Source: CAYJEJ01 sp964369315 (GTDB taxonomy: Bacteria > Pseudomonadota > Alphaproteobacteria > UBA3830 > JAIRWN01). Taken from it: a stretch of 64,000 bases of DNA. Numbering within the stretch: the first letter of the stretch is position 1; every line of letters starts with the position of its first letter. The position numbers were made by a program, and so were the translations under genes. Below are positions 43,655 through 52,957 of this stretch, piece after piece. The notes beneath the pieces were generated by a model. That model searched no databases. It had not been told where the DNA came from and saw nothing but the letters and a program-made list of their open reading frames with translations. Where the stretch lies: positions 1 through 64,000 of the forward strand of contig CAYJEJ010000001.1 of NCBI GenBank assembly GCA_964369315.1, given 5' to 3'.

Positions 43655-44293
43655 ATGTTAATTTTCGCAGATTCCGCAGATTTAAAAGATATACAAAATT
43701 TGGTTGATTATGGGTTGATTGATGGTGTGACAACTAATCCATCATTAATTGCAAAAAGTGGGAAAAATTTTTATAGCTTAATCAAAGATATAGCAAATAT
43801 TTGTTCAGGGGCGATTAGTGCTGAGGTTACGACGATGAATTGTAACGAAATGGTTGAAGAAGGTCGGGCTCTTGTCGGTCTTGCGAAAAATATAGTGGTG
43901 AAAATCCCGATTACATTGGATGGAGTAAAGGCTTGTAAAATACTATCTAGTGAGGGGATTAAGGTGAATATGACGCTTTGCTTCTCTACTTTACAGGCAC
44001 TTATGGCCGCCAAGGCTGGTGCAACTTATGTGTCCCCATTTGTTGGGCGACTAGATGATACAGGGGTGGACGGCATCTCAATTTTGGACGAGATTTGTGA
44101 CGCCTTAGGGGAATATGACACGCAAGTTCTGGCAGCCTCGATTAGAAACTATTCTCATATGCAACAGGCGGTGAACATAGGTGTTGATGCGATAACAGTT
44201 CCTGCAAAGTTAATATATGATTGTTTGAAGCATCCATTAACCGACAGCGGTTTAAAAACCTTTATGGACGATTGGAACAGAGCAGCCAAATAG
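43655..44293 (+). CDS. transaldolase, TalC/fructose-6-phosphate aldolase-like
   Basis: 212-residue small-type transaldolase. GVTTNPSLI (24-32), the Schiff-base Lys83 in VVKIP, VNMTLCFS and SPFVGRLDD are conserved. Acts in the non-oxidative pentose phosphate pathway. AGGA precedes the ATG. The stop codon is two bases from the probable GTG start of the recombinase gene. Confidence 0.92.
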   Translation: MLIFADSADLKDIQNLVDYGLIDGVTTNPSLIAKSGKNFYSLIKDIANICSGAISAEVTTMNCNEMVEEGRALVGLAKNIVVKIPITLDGVKACKILSSEGIKVNMTLCFSTLQALMAAKAGATYVSPFVGRLDDTGVDGISILDEICDALGEYDTQVLAASIRNYSHMQQAVNIGVDAITVPAKLIYDCLKHPLTDSGLKTFMDDWNRAAK

Positions 44294-44295
44294 TT

Positions 44296-45210
44296 GTGCG
44301 GTATGATGAACATATAAAAAATTGGCTTAAATACCTATCAATTGAAAGGGGTTATTCGCCAAATACGGTGGAGTCTTATCGAATAGACGTTGTCAGTTTT
44401 CATCAATTTATGAAAGCCCACAAGGGTGAAGGAGTGACGCCCTGTTTATCTGAATTAAAAATATCAGATTTACGTTCTTGGTTGGCATCACGTGTCGCAC
44501 AGGGGTTTTCAGCCCGCTCAAACTCGAGGGCGATTTCAGGTTTGAAGTCTTTTTGTCGATATATGTCTAGCGTCAAGCAAGACGTTCCTGAATTTATATT
44601 TAAGTTTAAATCACCACGCGTCAAGCCATTGCTACCAAGACCGTTAACGAAGGAACGTGTATTAAAGGTAATAAATTATATAGACGAATCTCAAGATATT
44701 TGGATATCTTTCCGAAATCAGGCACTGTTTTATCTGTTATATGGTGCAGGTTTGCGTATTAATGAAGCGTTGTCGTTGAACATAGAAGACATCGACGAAA
44801 ATCAATCACAAGTTCGTGTGATGGGTAAAGGGCGTAAAGAACGAGTGGTGCCTTTACTCCCTATAGTGCAGAAGTCTTTGAGTAAATATCTAGAGCGTGT
44901 TCCATACCAACAAAGTGGAAGTGCCCCAATATTTTATGGTAAGCGAGGCAAACGACTTAACGCAGCTGTATTTGAAAGATATATGTTAAAAATCAGGAAA
45001 GAGCTCGGCTTTGAAGACAGTGCCACACCCCACGCATTAAGGCATAGTTTCGCAAGTCATTTGGTGTCAAAGGGGATGGGACTGAGGTCGCTCCAAGAAT
45101 TGCTTGGTCATGTCAGCCTTGCAAGTACACAAATTTATACAGATATCTCTGATGAAGAGATGTTTAAGGTCTATCAAGCAACCCATCCGCTCAATAAAAG
45201 GCAGCCATAA
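44296..45210 (+). CDS. tyrosine recombinase XerC/XerD
   Basis: 304 residues from GTG 44296, directly after the transaldolase stop; a longer frame from 44221 reads through transaldolase and is unlikely. N-terminal SAM-like domain, then catalytic Arg154 (GLRINEA), Lys178 (GKGRKER), His246 and Arg249 (HALRHSFASH), His272 (LLGHVSL) and Tyr281. Length and motifs fit the chromosome-dimer resolution recombinases rather than phage integrases. XerC versus XerD cannot be settled. Confidence 0.88.
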   Translation: MRYDEHIKNWLKYLSIERGYSPNTVESYRIDVVSFHQFMKAHKGEGVTPCLSELKISDLRSWLASRVAQGFSARSNSRAISGLKSFCRYMSSVKQDVPEFIFKFKSPRVKPLLPRPLTKERVLKVINYIDESQDIWISFRNQALFYLLYGAGLRINEALSLNIEDIDENQSQVRVMGKGRKERVVPLLPIVQKSLSKYLERVPYQQSGSAPIFYGKRGKRLNAAVFERYMLKIRKELGFEDSATPHALRHSFASHLVSKGMGLRSLQELLGHVSLASTQIYTDISDEEMFKVYQATHPLNKRQP

Positions 45211-45233
45211 ACACTAATATATTTGGGGTTTAG

Positions 45234-45686
45234 TTAATCCGAATGCTTTAAGAATACTGGTCTTTTCATAACAATTGCATGTCGATTTTGACCGTAGTAA
45301 TGTTTTCGTTCTGCGATTTTTTGAAATAGCATTTTTTCATAAAACATAATCGCAGGTGCGTTAATATGTTCAACTTCTAGGAACATTTCCTGAAGGTTAT
45401 TTTCTTTTGCGACACCTAAAGAGTGTTTAAAGAGTTTGGTAGCGATTTTTAGCCTTTGTTCTTCTGGCTGGACGCAGATTGTATAAATATCTACATAATC
45501 TAAAAATGAGCTCATAACCACGCCAGCGAGGTTTGAACACTCGCTTTTATAAGCACCAAAACATAGCACGTTCGGATTTTCTAACGACTGTTTAATAGAG
45601 CGATTACTCCAAGGATTAGAGAAACATTTTTTATGAAGCTCTCCAATTTCTTGGCAATGTGTTGGGGTAAGTTGTTTGATTATCAT
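45234..45686 (-). CDS. rimI: RimI-type GNAT N-acetyltransferase
   Basis: 150 residues. The GNAT fold signature runs through QPEEQRLKIATKLFKHSL (acetyl-CoA loop, here QxxRLKIA) and FLEVEHINAPAIMFYEK, typical of RimI, which acetylates the N-terminal Ala of ribosomal protein S18. It overlaps tsaB by four bases, the usual tsaB-rimI pairing. Confidence 0.85.
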   Translation of the reverse strand: MIIKQLTPTHCQEIGELHKKCFSNPWSNRSIKQSLENPNVLCFGAYKSECSNLAGVVMSSFLDYVDIYTICVQPEEQRLKIATKLFKHSLGVAKENNLQEMFLEVEHINAPAIMFYEKMLFQKIAERKHYYGQNRHAIVMKRPVFLKHSD

Positions 45687-46327
45687 TTTTTAATTGTAAC
45701 GGCGGCATTTCTTCCATAAATAGGGCAAATCTCGCCGTTGTTAGGTTTCAAGAAATCTAATGCGTTTATTAGCGAGGTCGAAAGAATGTTTTGCTCAATA
45801 ATTTCTATGTTATTAGGCGTATATCCTGAGAACAGGCTTTTATTATTAGTCAGTATTATATTGTTCTCTTCTGTTAACTCGAGCGTCTCATCGGGCGGGT
45901 ATATTTTTATTTCTGATTTTTCATTAAGATTTTTATCAATGACTTGTGTGTAACATTCGTTCGTTTTGGTATCTGCCGCCATGAGGGTCAAGCCCAATGA
46001 ACTAGACTGCTCATATGAAAGACGCATGGCTTGTAATGTATTGATGGGGAGAAATATCATATCTGGGATTGCAACCTTTATTCCATACACAGTGCTCACT
46101 GCCACCCGTACGCCAGTAAAAGAGCCTGGTCCAACCGTGAATATGCATTGATTAATGTCATACATCTTTAAACTGGCATCTGAGAGAAGGCGCTTTATCA
46201 TTGGTGTGAGCAAGGCTGGAGCGTCTAGCTGGTGATGGTGGCTCAAACTACCGATGAGCTGTCGGTTTTTATCAAACAATGCGACCGATAGTGTGTTGAG
46301 GCAACAATCAAAAGCCAATATAGTCAT
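45683..46327 (-). CDS. tsaB: tRNA t6A synthesis subunit TsaB
   Basis: 214 residues with the ASKHA-type N-terminus ILAFDCCLNTLSVAL and the GPGSFTGVRVA block that marks TsaB. It assembles with TsaD and TsaE to move threonylcarbamoyl to A37 of ANN-decoding tRNAs, using TC-AMP from the Sua5-type enzyme encoded at 39189. Confidence 0.93.
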   Translation of the reverse strand: MTILAFDCCLNTLSVALFDKNRQLIGSLSHHHQLDAPALLTPMIKRLLSDASLKMYDINQCIFTVGPGSFTGVRVAVSTVYGIKVAIPDMIFLPINTLQAMRLSYEQSSSLGLTLMAADTKTNECYTQVIDKNLNEKSEIKIYPPDETLELTEENNIILTNNKSLFSGYTPNNIEIIEQNILSTSLINALDFLKPNNGEICPIYGRNAAVTIKK

Positions 46328-46410
46328 ATGTCATCACATAATAAAATGTTTGTGTAGATTATTCTGGAATTCGATGAAAAACAAATGTATTGTTCATAGT
46401 GTTAGGTAAT

Positions 46411-46710
46411 ATGGTTGATTTTATGAAAATATCAGATGAAGACGTCTTTAAAGTGGCTGAACTCTCCAGCATTAGTATTTGCCCTGAGGAGGTTTCAAAA
46501 ATCCGCTCTGAACTGGAGAAAATTTTTGGATTTATCGACCAATTGAATGAAGTAAATTGCGATAATATTGAGCCCCTATCAAATGTTTCAATCAGCAAAA
46601 TGCCTGAACGTGAAGACGTTGTAACCGATGGTGGGTGCGTTGATGCAATATTATCTAATGCACCAGAAAAAGCAGCTAACATGTTTGTTGTTCCCAAAGT
46701 TATTGATTGA
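46411..46710 (+). CDS. gatC: aspartyl/glutamyl-tRNA amidotransferase subunit C
   Basis: 99 residues. ISDEDVFKVAELSSI near the N-terminus and the LREDVVTDGG-like block (PEREDVVTDGG) before the C-terminus are GatC landmarks. It stabilises GatA-GatB. ATG 46411 has AGG a few bases upstream; ATG 46423 and a longer 46390 frame are alternatives. First gene of gatCAB. Confidence 0.9.
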   Translation: MVDFMKISDEDVFKVAELSSISICPEEVSKIRSELEKIFGFIDQLNEVNCDNIEPLSNVSISKMPEREDVVTDGGCVDAILSNAPEKAANMFVVPKVID

Positions 46711-46716
46711 GGTCAA

Positions 46717-48192
46717 TTGAAAAGTATGGAAGATATCACTCGTTTAACGATTTCTGAGGCTAGAGAGCTGTTGTCATCTAAAAAAATTTCTGCAACAGAG
46801 TTGGTGCAAGCTTTTCTAGGTGCCATTAAAAAACATTCACACTTAAACGCCTTCATCACCCTAGATGAGGATGGGGCGATTAATCAAGCGAAACAAAGCG
46901 ACTTGAACATTCAATCTGGTAAAAAAAGACCATTAGAAGGCATCCCCTTGGCGATGAAAGATTTGTTTTGTTCAAAGGGTGTTCGCACAACGGCGGGCTC
47001 GAAGATTTTGGAAAATTTCATCCCCCCCTATGAATCTGGTATAAGCGAACGGTTGATTAACGATGGTGCGATAGTCCTTGGTAAGACCAATATGGACGAG
47101 TTTGCCATGGGGTCGGCGAATATCACGAGTTATTTTGGGAATGTTATCAACCCTTGGGTTGAGGTTGGCAATGAAGAAAAACCTTTGGTACCAGGGGGGT
47201 CATCAGGCGGCTCTGCTACTGCTGTTGCGGGGCATCTATGCTTGGGTGCGACTGGGTCGGATACAGGCGGGTCTATAAGACAGCCGGCGTCTTTTTGCGG
47301 CATTGTGGGGCTGAAGCCAACATATGGGCGGTGTTCACGCTGGGGGATGATTGCGTTTGCCTCATCTCTTGACCAAGCTGGACCTTTAACCAAGTCGGTC
47401 AATGATTGTGCGATTATGCTGAACTCGATGTCAGGTTATGATATGAGAGACGCCACATCAGCAAATATCAATGTGCCGGATTTTGAGCTGGCAGTTGGAA
47501 AAACCGTTCGGGGATTGAGGGTTGGCATCTTGAAGGATGCATGGATTGATAATTGCAGTGCTGACATTAAACATGTTTGTCAAAACAGCATCAATTGCCT
47601 TAAAGACGCGGGGGCTGAAATAGTTGACATAAGCCTGCCATATGCACAGTATTCGTTGGCGGCATATTATGTGATTGCTCCAGCCGAGGCTTCATCTAAC
47701 CTATCGAGGTTTGATGGGGTTCGTTTTGGAATGCGAGCTGATGTTGAAAACATGGCAGATGTTTATAAGCAAACCAGACGCGAAGGGTTTGGCGACGAAG
47801 TCCGCAGGCGTATTATGATTGGCACCTACGCCCTTTCGGCTGGGCATATGGACGCTTATTACCAACGAGCAAAAAAAGTGCAGGCGTTGATTAAACAAAG
47901 TTTTGATAATATTTTCGAATCGGTCGATATCATCTTAACTCCGACCACGCCAACATCTGCGTTCGGTATTGGTGAAAAGCAAGACGACCCAATCACCATG
48001 TATTTGAACGATATGTTTACTGTGCCAGTGAATATGGCGGGGTTGCCGGCGATTTCTGTCCCTGCTGGATTGGACGCTAAGGGTTTGCCGTTAGGAATTC
48101 AATTAATATCAGCACAATTTAGGGAAGAAACGCTTTTAAGTGCAGGGTATGTGATAGAAAAATCATCAAACTTTAAGCCGTGGGGCTGTTAA
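46717..48192 (+). CDS. gatA: aspartyl/glutamyl-tRNA amidotransferase subunit A
   Basis: 491-residue amidase that releases ammonia from glutamine for transamidation of mischarged tRNA. The Ser-cisSer-Lys triad is Lys81 (MKDLF), Ser162 (GGSSGG) and Ser186 (DTGGSIR). Start TTG 46717 lies four bases after GAGG; ATG 46726 would be nine bases further. Between gatC and gatB. An AsnRS/GlnRS status cannot be judged from the window. Confidence 0.96.
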   Translation: MKSMEDITRLTISEARELLSSKKISATELVQAFLGAIKKHSHLNAFITLDEDGAINQAKQSDLNIQSGKKRPLEGIPLAMKDLFCSKGVRTTAGSKILENFIPPYESGISERLINDGAIVLGKTNMDEFAMGSANITSYFGNVINPWVEVGNEEKPLVPGGSSGGSATAVAGHLCLGATGSDTGGSIRQPASFCGIVGLKPTYGRCSRWGMIAFASSLDQAGPLTKSVNDCAIMLNSMSGYDMRDATSANINVPDFELAVGKTVRGLRVGILKDAWIDNCSADIKHVCQNSINCLKDAGAEIVDISLPYAQYSLAAYYVIAPAEASSNLSRFDGVRFGMRADVENMADVYKQTRREGFGDEVRRRIMIGTYALSAGHMDAYYQRAKKVQALIKQSFDNIFESVDIILTPTTPTSAFGIGEKQDDPITMYLNDMFTVPVNMAGLPAISVPAGLDAKGLPLGIQLISAQFREETLLSAGYVIEKSSNFKPWGC

Positions 48193-48199
48193 AATTTAT

Positions 48200-49726
48200 A
48201 TGGGTGTAAATATGCTTGAAAGAAATTATACTCCAACCCTTTATAAAGGGCAAACGGGTGAGTGGGAGGTTGTCATCGGGATGGAGGTGCACGCTCAGGT
48301 CGTTTCAAAATCGAAACTATTTTCAGGCTCTAGTGCAGTGTTTGGTGCTGCACCAAATGAAAATGTCTCATGTGTTGACGCTGCTTTCCCAGGGATGTTA
48401 CCTGTGATTAATGGCTACTGCGTTGACCAAGCTATAAAAACTGGGATTGGCTTGAATTGTGATATCAATCTTGAATCCTCGTTTGATAGAAAGAGCTATT
48501 TTTATCCTGATTTGCCATCTGGGTATCAAATTTCTCAATTTTATCATCCAATTGTTGGAGCAGGACAAATTAATATTAACCTAGATGAGGACAAGGCTTT
48601 TTCTGTTCGGATTAACCACATTCACCTAGAGCAAGATGCTGGTAAAAGCCTGCACGACCAACATCCTGAAAAATCTTATATCGATTTAAATCGAGCGGGT
48701 GTTGCGTTGATGGAAATTGTCACAGAACCAGACATGCGGAGCAATCAAGAGGCGTCGGCATTTTTGCGTAAGCTACGAATGATTTTGAGGTATTTGGGCA
48801 CATGTGACGGCAACATGGAGGAAGGGAGCATGCGGGCGGATGTCAATGTTTCTGTCCGTCGTCCTGATGAACCTTTTGGCACAAGGGTTGAAGTGAAAAA
48901 CATTAATTCATCAAGGTTTGTTGAACAGGCAATAGAGTTTGAGGTCTCTCGGCAAATTAATAAGCTAGAAAATGGAGAAAAGATTATCCAAGAAACGCGT
49001 TTATTTGACTCTGGCTCTGGGCAAACACGCTCAATGCGTTCGAAAGAAGATGCCCAAGACTATCGCTATATGCCAGACCCAGATTTGCCTCCTCTGATAG
49101 TTGATAAAGAGCGGGTTGAACAGATTAGGCAAAATCTGCCTGAACTTCCAGACTTAAAGCAACGAAGACTGATGGATGATTTGGGGCTTTCTTTTTATGA
49201 TGCGAATTTAATCATATCTGAGCCAGATATTGCAGATTTTTATGAGTCCTGCCTTGCATTTGAAAAAGACAGGGCTGGACAAGTTTCCACCAGCGTCGCC
49301 AAGATGATAGCGAACTGGTTTTTGGGCGACTTGTTTTCTTATCTTAATAAGACAGGTAAAAAACTTGCAGAGAGTTTGGTCACGCCAAAATTTTTAACAG
49401 AGCTGGTCGACTTAATTCAAGATGGAACGATATCTGGCAAAATAGCAAAGGATGTGTTCGAAATATGTTGGCAGACGGGTGACCACCCTGCTGAGATTGT
49501 GAAAAACCGAGGAATGCAACAGGTGACAGACACCTCGTTAATAGAGGCTGCGGTCGAATCGGTGATTGCTGGGAACCAAGATAAAGTGAGCGAGCTTTTG
49601 GCAGGCAAGGAAAAGCTTTTTGGCTTTTTTGTCGGTCAGGTGATGAAAGAAACATCTGGTAAAGCAAACCCGCAGGTGGTCAATGAGCTGTTAAAAAAAC
49701 GTCTCTATTCAGATGGTGGTAAATGA
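48200..49726 (+). CDS. gatB: aspartyl/glutamyl-tRNA amidotransferase subunit B
   Basis: 508 residues. EVVIGMEVHAQV (about 23-34), FYPDLPSGYQISQF, HLEQDAGKS and DLNRAGVALMEIVTEPD, plus the C-terminal YqeY-like helical domain (about 350-500), define GatB, the kinase/transamidase subunit. ATG 48212 with GGGTG nearby is an alternative start. Its stop overlaps a tiny lipoprotein gene (ATGA). Confidence 0.96.
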   Translation: MGVNMLERNYTPTLYKGQTGEWEVVIGMEVHAQVVSKSKLFSGSSAVFGAAPNENVSCVDAAFPGMLPVINGYCVDQAIKTGIGLNCDINLESSFDRKSYFYPDLPSGYQISQFYHPIVGAGQININLDEDKAFSVRINHIHLEQDAGKSLHDQHPEKSYIDLNRAGVALMEIVTEPDMRSNQEASAFLRKLRMILRYLGTCDGNMEEGSMRADVNVSVRRPDEPFGTRVEVKNINSSRFVEQAIEFEVSRQINKLENGEKIIQETRLFDSGSGQTRSMRSKEDAQDYRYMPDPDLPPLIVDKERVEQIRQNLPELPDLKQRRLMDDLGLSFYDANLIISEPDIADFYESCLAFEKDRAGQVSTSVAKMIANWFLGDLFSYLNKTGKKLAESLVTPKFLTELVDLIQDGTISGKIAKDVFEICWQTGDHPAEIVKNRGMQQVTDTSLIEAAVESVIAGNQDKVSELLAGKEKLFGFFVGQVMKETSGKANPQVVNELLKKRLYSDGGK

Positions 49727-49854
49727 ACAGTTTATTCAGGAAGGCGGTCGTTCTCATTTGCATCATGGCACTGGCGGGGTGTGGCAAACGCGGAAAACTC
49801 TCACCCCCAGAGCAAGAAGACCGACCATATCCACGACAATATCCACAAAACTGA
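49723..49854 (+). CDS. small LptM-like lipoprotein
   Basis: 43 residues: a positively charged start, hydrophobic stretch, lipobox LAGC (Cys20) followed by GKRGKLSPPEQ, then YPRQYP near the C-terminus. The CG(K/R)xGxLxPP and YPRxYP pattern is typical of the short outer-membrane lipoproteins (LptM/LPAM-type) that help assemble the LptDE translocon in other Gram-negatives. The ATG overlaps the gatB stop by four bases, which supports translation. Below the length used by most gene callers. Confidence 0.72.
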   Translation: MNSLFRKAVVLICIMALAGCGKRGKLSPPEQEDRPYPRQYPQN

Positions 49855-49996
49855 TATATCACCATCACGCATGGCATAGGAACAGTCTAAACGGGGTAGC
49901 AATTGCCCGCATCCGAACGCACTAGAAAGCTTTTAAGATTTTTGGCTTATGTGATGCGATATATGTTTATAAGTATGTTTTCAATAGTTGCCTCTT

Positions 49997-50719
49997 CTAA
50001 CAGAGGTACTGCCCGCCATTTATACTCATTGTCGCACCGTTTATATATCCTGATGAATCACTGACCAAGAACTTAACAGCATCGGCGATTTCTTGGGGTT
50101 GCCCTAGTCTGCCAGCAGGAATCTGAGCTTTTATGGTGTCAATAACGTTTTGCGGGATGTGTTTGGTCATATCAGTATCTATGTAACCAGGGGCAATGCA
50201 ATTTACAGTAATATTGTTGCGAGCTGACTCTAGTGCCAGTGCCTTAGAAAATCCTATGATACCAGCTTTTGCAGCTGAATAATTCGTCTGACCTACCTGA
50301 CCCTTAAGACCGTTAATGGAGCTGATGTTGACTATTCTGCCGAACCTCCTGTCCCTCATTCCAGTAATGACCAATCTGCACATGTTAAATACGGAGCCTA
50401 GGTTCGTCAAGATAACCTCAGACCACTGGGATTCATTCATTTTATGGAGCATGCTGTCTCGGGTGATGCCAGCATTATTCACCAAAACCTCAACCGCACC
50501 AAATTGGTTTTCTATTTTCTTGAGCCCTTCTTCACAGGCTGAAAAGTTCGACACATCCCACTTAAAAACAGGGACGTCAAATTTTTGATGAAATTCCTGT
50601 GCGACCGCGTCATTCCCGCTATAAGTGGCGATGACGTTATAACCTGCTTGCTTCAAAGTTTGGGAGATTTGACCGCCAATTCCACGTGTTCCACCTGTTA
50701 CTAAAGCTATTCTAGACAT
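49997..50719 (-). CDS. phaB: acetoacetyl-CoA reductase PhaB
   Basis: 240-residue short-chain reductase. Cofactor loop GGTRGIGG (9-16), catalytic Ser134, Tyr147 and Lys151, and the SINGLKGQVGQTNYS segment, which is the usual PhaB marker. It reduces acetoacetyl-CoA to 3-hydroxybutyryl-CoA. It follows phaC with an 8-base overlap, forming a PHB operon. FabG is an alternative but the context favours PhaB. Confidence 0.88.
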   Translation of the reverse strand: MSRIALVTGGTRGIGGQISQTLKQAGYNVIATYSGNDAVAQEFHQKFDVPVFKWDVSNFSACEEGLKKIENQFGAVEVLVNNAGITRDSMLHKMNESQWSEVILTNLGSVFNMCRLVITGMRDRRFGRIVNISSINGLKGQVGQTNYSAAKAGIIGFSKALALESARNNITVNCIAPGYIDTDMTKHIPQNVIDTIKAQIPAGRLGQPQEIADAVKFLVSDSSGYINGATMSINGGQYLC

Positions 50720-51914
50720 TTTTCCTACTCTTAATACTGTTACTCAGCCAACTCATGCAAGGAAAAACAAACTCTTCCTCACTTCTACTACCAACCATAA
50801 AACCGACATGTCCTACATTAGGGCGAACAGCTGTAACATCAGCGTCAATGCCGACTAAACCATCTGACGCATTGAACGGGACAATCTTATCTTTGGTTGG
50901 CGTTATTATAAAAACGGAATGGTTAACAAAATCTGAATCGATTAGTTGGTTGTTAATATATAATTTTTTATTAAATAATCGATTTTCCTTAAAAAAATTC
51001 ATCAAGCATTCGGAGAAAAATTTTTCTGACAAAGGTCTGAGGTCATTTATCCAATCTTCAACTTGGACGAAGAGTTCAATTTTTTTCTCATTTTCTTCAT
51101 CGGCGAACTTGGAAAATTTATTAATGACAGTACCCGCCTGAAGGCTGCTTAGGAGCTTTTTTAATAAGCCATTTAACTCTTGTATACTAAGGCTGACGTT
51201 TTTTGCATATTTTGTGATAAACCTATCAATCAGTTGTTGCTCAGAAGGTTGATAGCAACGAAAGTTCCAAGGAGTTGCCATTAGAACAGAACCCGCTGGG
51301 CGTATTTGAGAGTCTTTTAATAAAACGCTCAATATATTGGTCAACACGCCGCCAAGACAATAGCCGAAAGTATAAATGGGCAGTTTAAATTGCTCATACA
51401 CGGTTTTATAGGCGGGCATTAAGATGTGTTCTATATAGCCTGTCATATCATAATTTTCTTTATGTGTGTGTTTTCCCCAATCTAAGAAAATCGGCAAAAT
51501 GGACAGTTTTAACAGGTGTTTTGCAAAATTGTTCGCAGGAAGGTGAAAAATGGACGGGTTGTTCATGGGTGCACTAATAAAAAATGCGATTGCCTTTGGG
51601 GTAAAGGGCCACAGCGTTTTATACCCATAAACACTCGCAGAACCAGAGCTCCAAAAAGGAACCCTGTCTTGTTCTTTATCAAAATTTTTATAGTCTCTGT
51701 TGAACTTTTGGTACTTAACCACGCCATGAATAAATTTTTCAAATCTTTCCTGAACGCACCCTTCAACCAAGGTATTAAATTCACTTGTTGGGGATTTTTT
51801 TGAAAATTTGCAACCTGTTTTTTTTAGTAAACGCGGGTCATAAAGCGTCTTTAACCCAAGAAGCCAAGGCGTCAGTGCAGAGCCCATAGAAAAATTTAGG
51901 TCGCGTTCGTCCAT
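50712..51914 (-). CDS. phaC: polyhydroxyalkanoate synthase-like protein (PhaC)
   Basis: 400 residues with the PhaC triad: Cys186 in the lipase-like box GYCLGG, Asp342 (TPTKDKIVPF) and His369 (NVGHVGFMVG). At 400 residues it is well short of class I PhaC (about 560-600) and closer to class III/IV catalytic subunits, which need a partner. A 76-77-residue protein directly upstream, four bases away, could be such a partner. The pairing with phaB supports PHB synthesis. Confidence 0.8.
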   Translation of the reverse strand: MDERDLNFSMGSALTPWLLGLKTLYDPRLLKKTGCKFSKKSPTSEFNTLVEGCVQERFEKFIHGVVKYQKFNRDYKNFDKEQDRVPFWSSGSASVYGYKTLWPFTPKAIAFFISAPMNNPSIFHLPANNFAKHLLKLSILPIFLDWGKHTHKENYDMTGYIEHILMPAYKTVYEQFKLPIYTFGYCLGGVLTNILSVLLKDSQIRPAGSVLMATPWNFRCYQPSEQQLIDRFITKYAKNVSLSIQELNGLLKKLLSSLQAGTVINKFSKFADEENEKKIELFVQVEDWINDLRPLSEKFFSECLMNFFKENRLFNKKLYINNQLIDSDFVNHSVFIITPTKDKIVPFNASDGLVGIDADVTAVRPNVGHVGFMVGSRSEEEFVFPCMSWLSNSIKSRKNV

Positions 51915-51917
51915 TAA

Positions 51918-52151
51918 TTATTTTTTATGTTTAACATAATGTTTCCAAGCTTCGGATGTTTCCGAAATGCTAAAATTTCTGTGAGTAATAAGGTTCAAAA
52001 ATCCTAATAATCCGGTCTGATTCTTTGCGTTATTAGGCATATCAAACAAGGCATCGAGCGAGATATTACACAAAATCTCGCTCATATTATCTTGCCAATA
52101 GTCGACATATTCTTCGGGCTTTAAAAATTTTTTATTTGAAAAAAACATCAA
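51918..52151 (-). CDS. small protein of the PHA operon
   Basis: 77 residues (or 76 from the second Met at 52148), rich in aromatic and charged residues (YVDYWQDNMSE, ISETSEAWKHYVKHKK). No signal peptide or membrane segment. It ends four bases before phaC, so it is almost certainly cotranslated with it. I do not recognise the family; a detached N-terminal module or small partner of the synthase is possible. Confidence 0.6.
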   Translation of the reverse strand: MMFFSNKKFLKPEEYVDYWQDNMSEILCNISLDALFDMPNNAKNQTGLLGFLNLITHRNFSISETSEAWKHYVKHKK

Positions 52152-52170
52152 GCCATCAACAGTAAGTGTA

Positions 52171-52881
52171 TTATTTTCTATCTCCGAGCAACTGTAATAA
52201 ACTAATGAATATATTTATAAAATCTAAATAAAGCATCAAAGCACCATATATGGCACCTTTACTGATGTTTTCGGCGTCACCGTCATGATTATAAAACATC
52301 ATTTTGATTTTTTGTGTGTCATATGCTGTTAATCCAGTAAAGACAATCACGGTGATTATAGATGATACAAAGTGTATCATACTACTGCGTAAGAACAGAT
52401 TGACAACAGAAGCAACGACCACCCCAATCAATCCCATGAATAGAAAAGAGCCAAATTCAGTCAAGTCTCTTTTGGTTGTATGACCAACAATGCTCATGCT
52501 TAAAAACATAATCGATGTTATGAAAAACACTCTTGTAATACTCTCGCCAGAGTAAAGTGCGAAAATATATGAAAGGCTGACCCCCATTAAACCGGCATAA
52601 CACCAAAAACACATCTGTGCCACTGATGCGGAAATTTTATTAATCCGAAAACTAAGGAACATGACCATTGCCAGCGGTGCGATTAAAAACAAAAACCTGA
52701 GCGGGGAGGTATGCACAGCATACATTAACCCAGGAATGGCTGCGACTAAATAGGCAATAACACCTGTGATGCCCAGTCCAATTGCCATATAATTATAAAC
52801 GCGGGACATATACCCATGAAGTTGTGCACTATTTTCAATAGAAATTGTCTGTGCTGACCTCGAAGATTTATTAACCATCAT
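52171..52881 (-). CDS. Bax inhibitor-1/YccA family membrane protein
   Basis: 236 residues with seven hydrophobic segments. The first helix region (VYNYMAIGLGITG) and the C-terminal GALMLYLDFINIFISLLQLLG are typical of the family, including acidic residues proposed to form the pH-sensing pair. Bacterial homologues are calcium-leak channels or modulators of FtsH. Unlinked in function to its neighbours. Confidence 0.9.
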   Translation of the reverse strand: MMVNKSSRSAQTISIENSAQLHGYMSRVYNYMAIGLGITGVIAYLVAAIPGLMYAVHTSPLRFLFLIAPLAMVMFLSFRINKISASVAQMCFWCYAGLMGVSLSYIFALYSGESITRVFFITSIMFLSMSIVGHTTKRDLTEFGSFLFMGLIGVVVASVVNLFLRSSMIHFVSSIITVIVFTGLTAYDTQKIKMMFYNHDGDAENISKGAIYGALMLYLDFINIFISLLQLLGDRK

Positions 52882-52957
52882 TACTCTCCTAATAAAGTTA
52901 ACAACATTATATAGTTTATATTAATCAAAAACACTAACTTTTCGTAAAGATTTTGCT

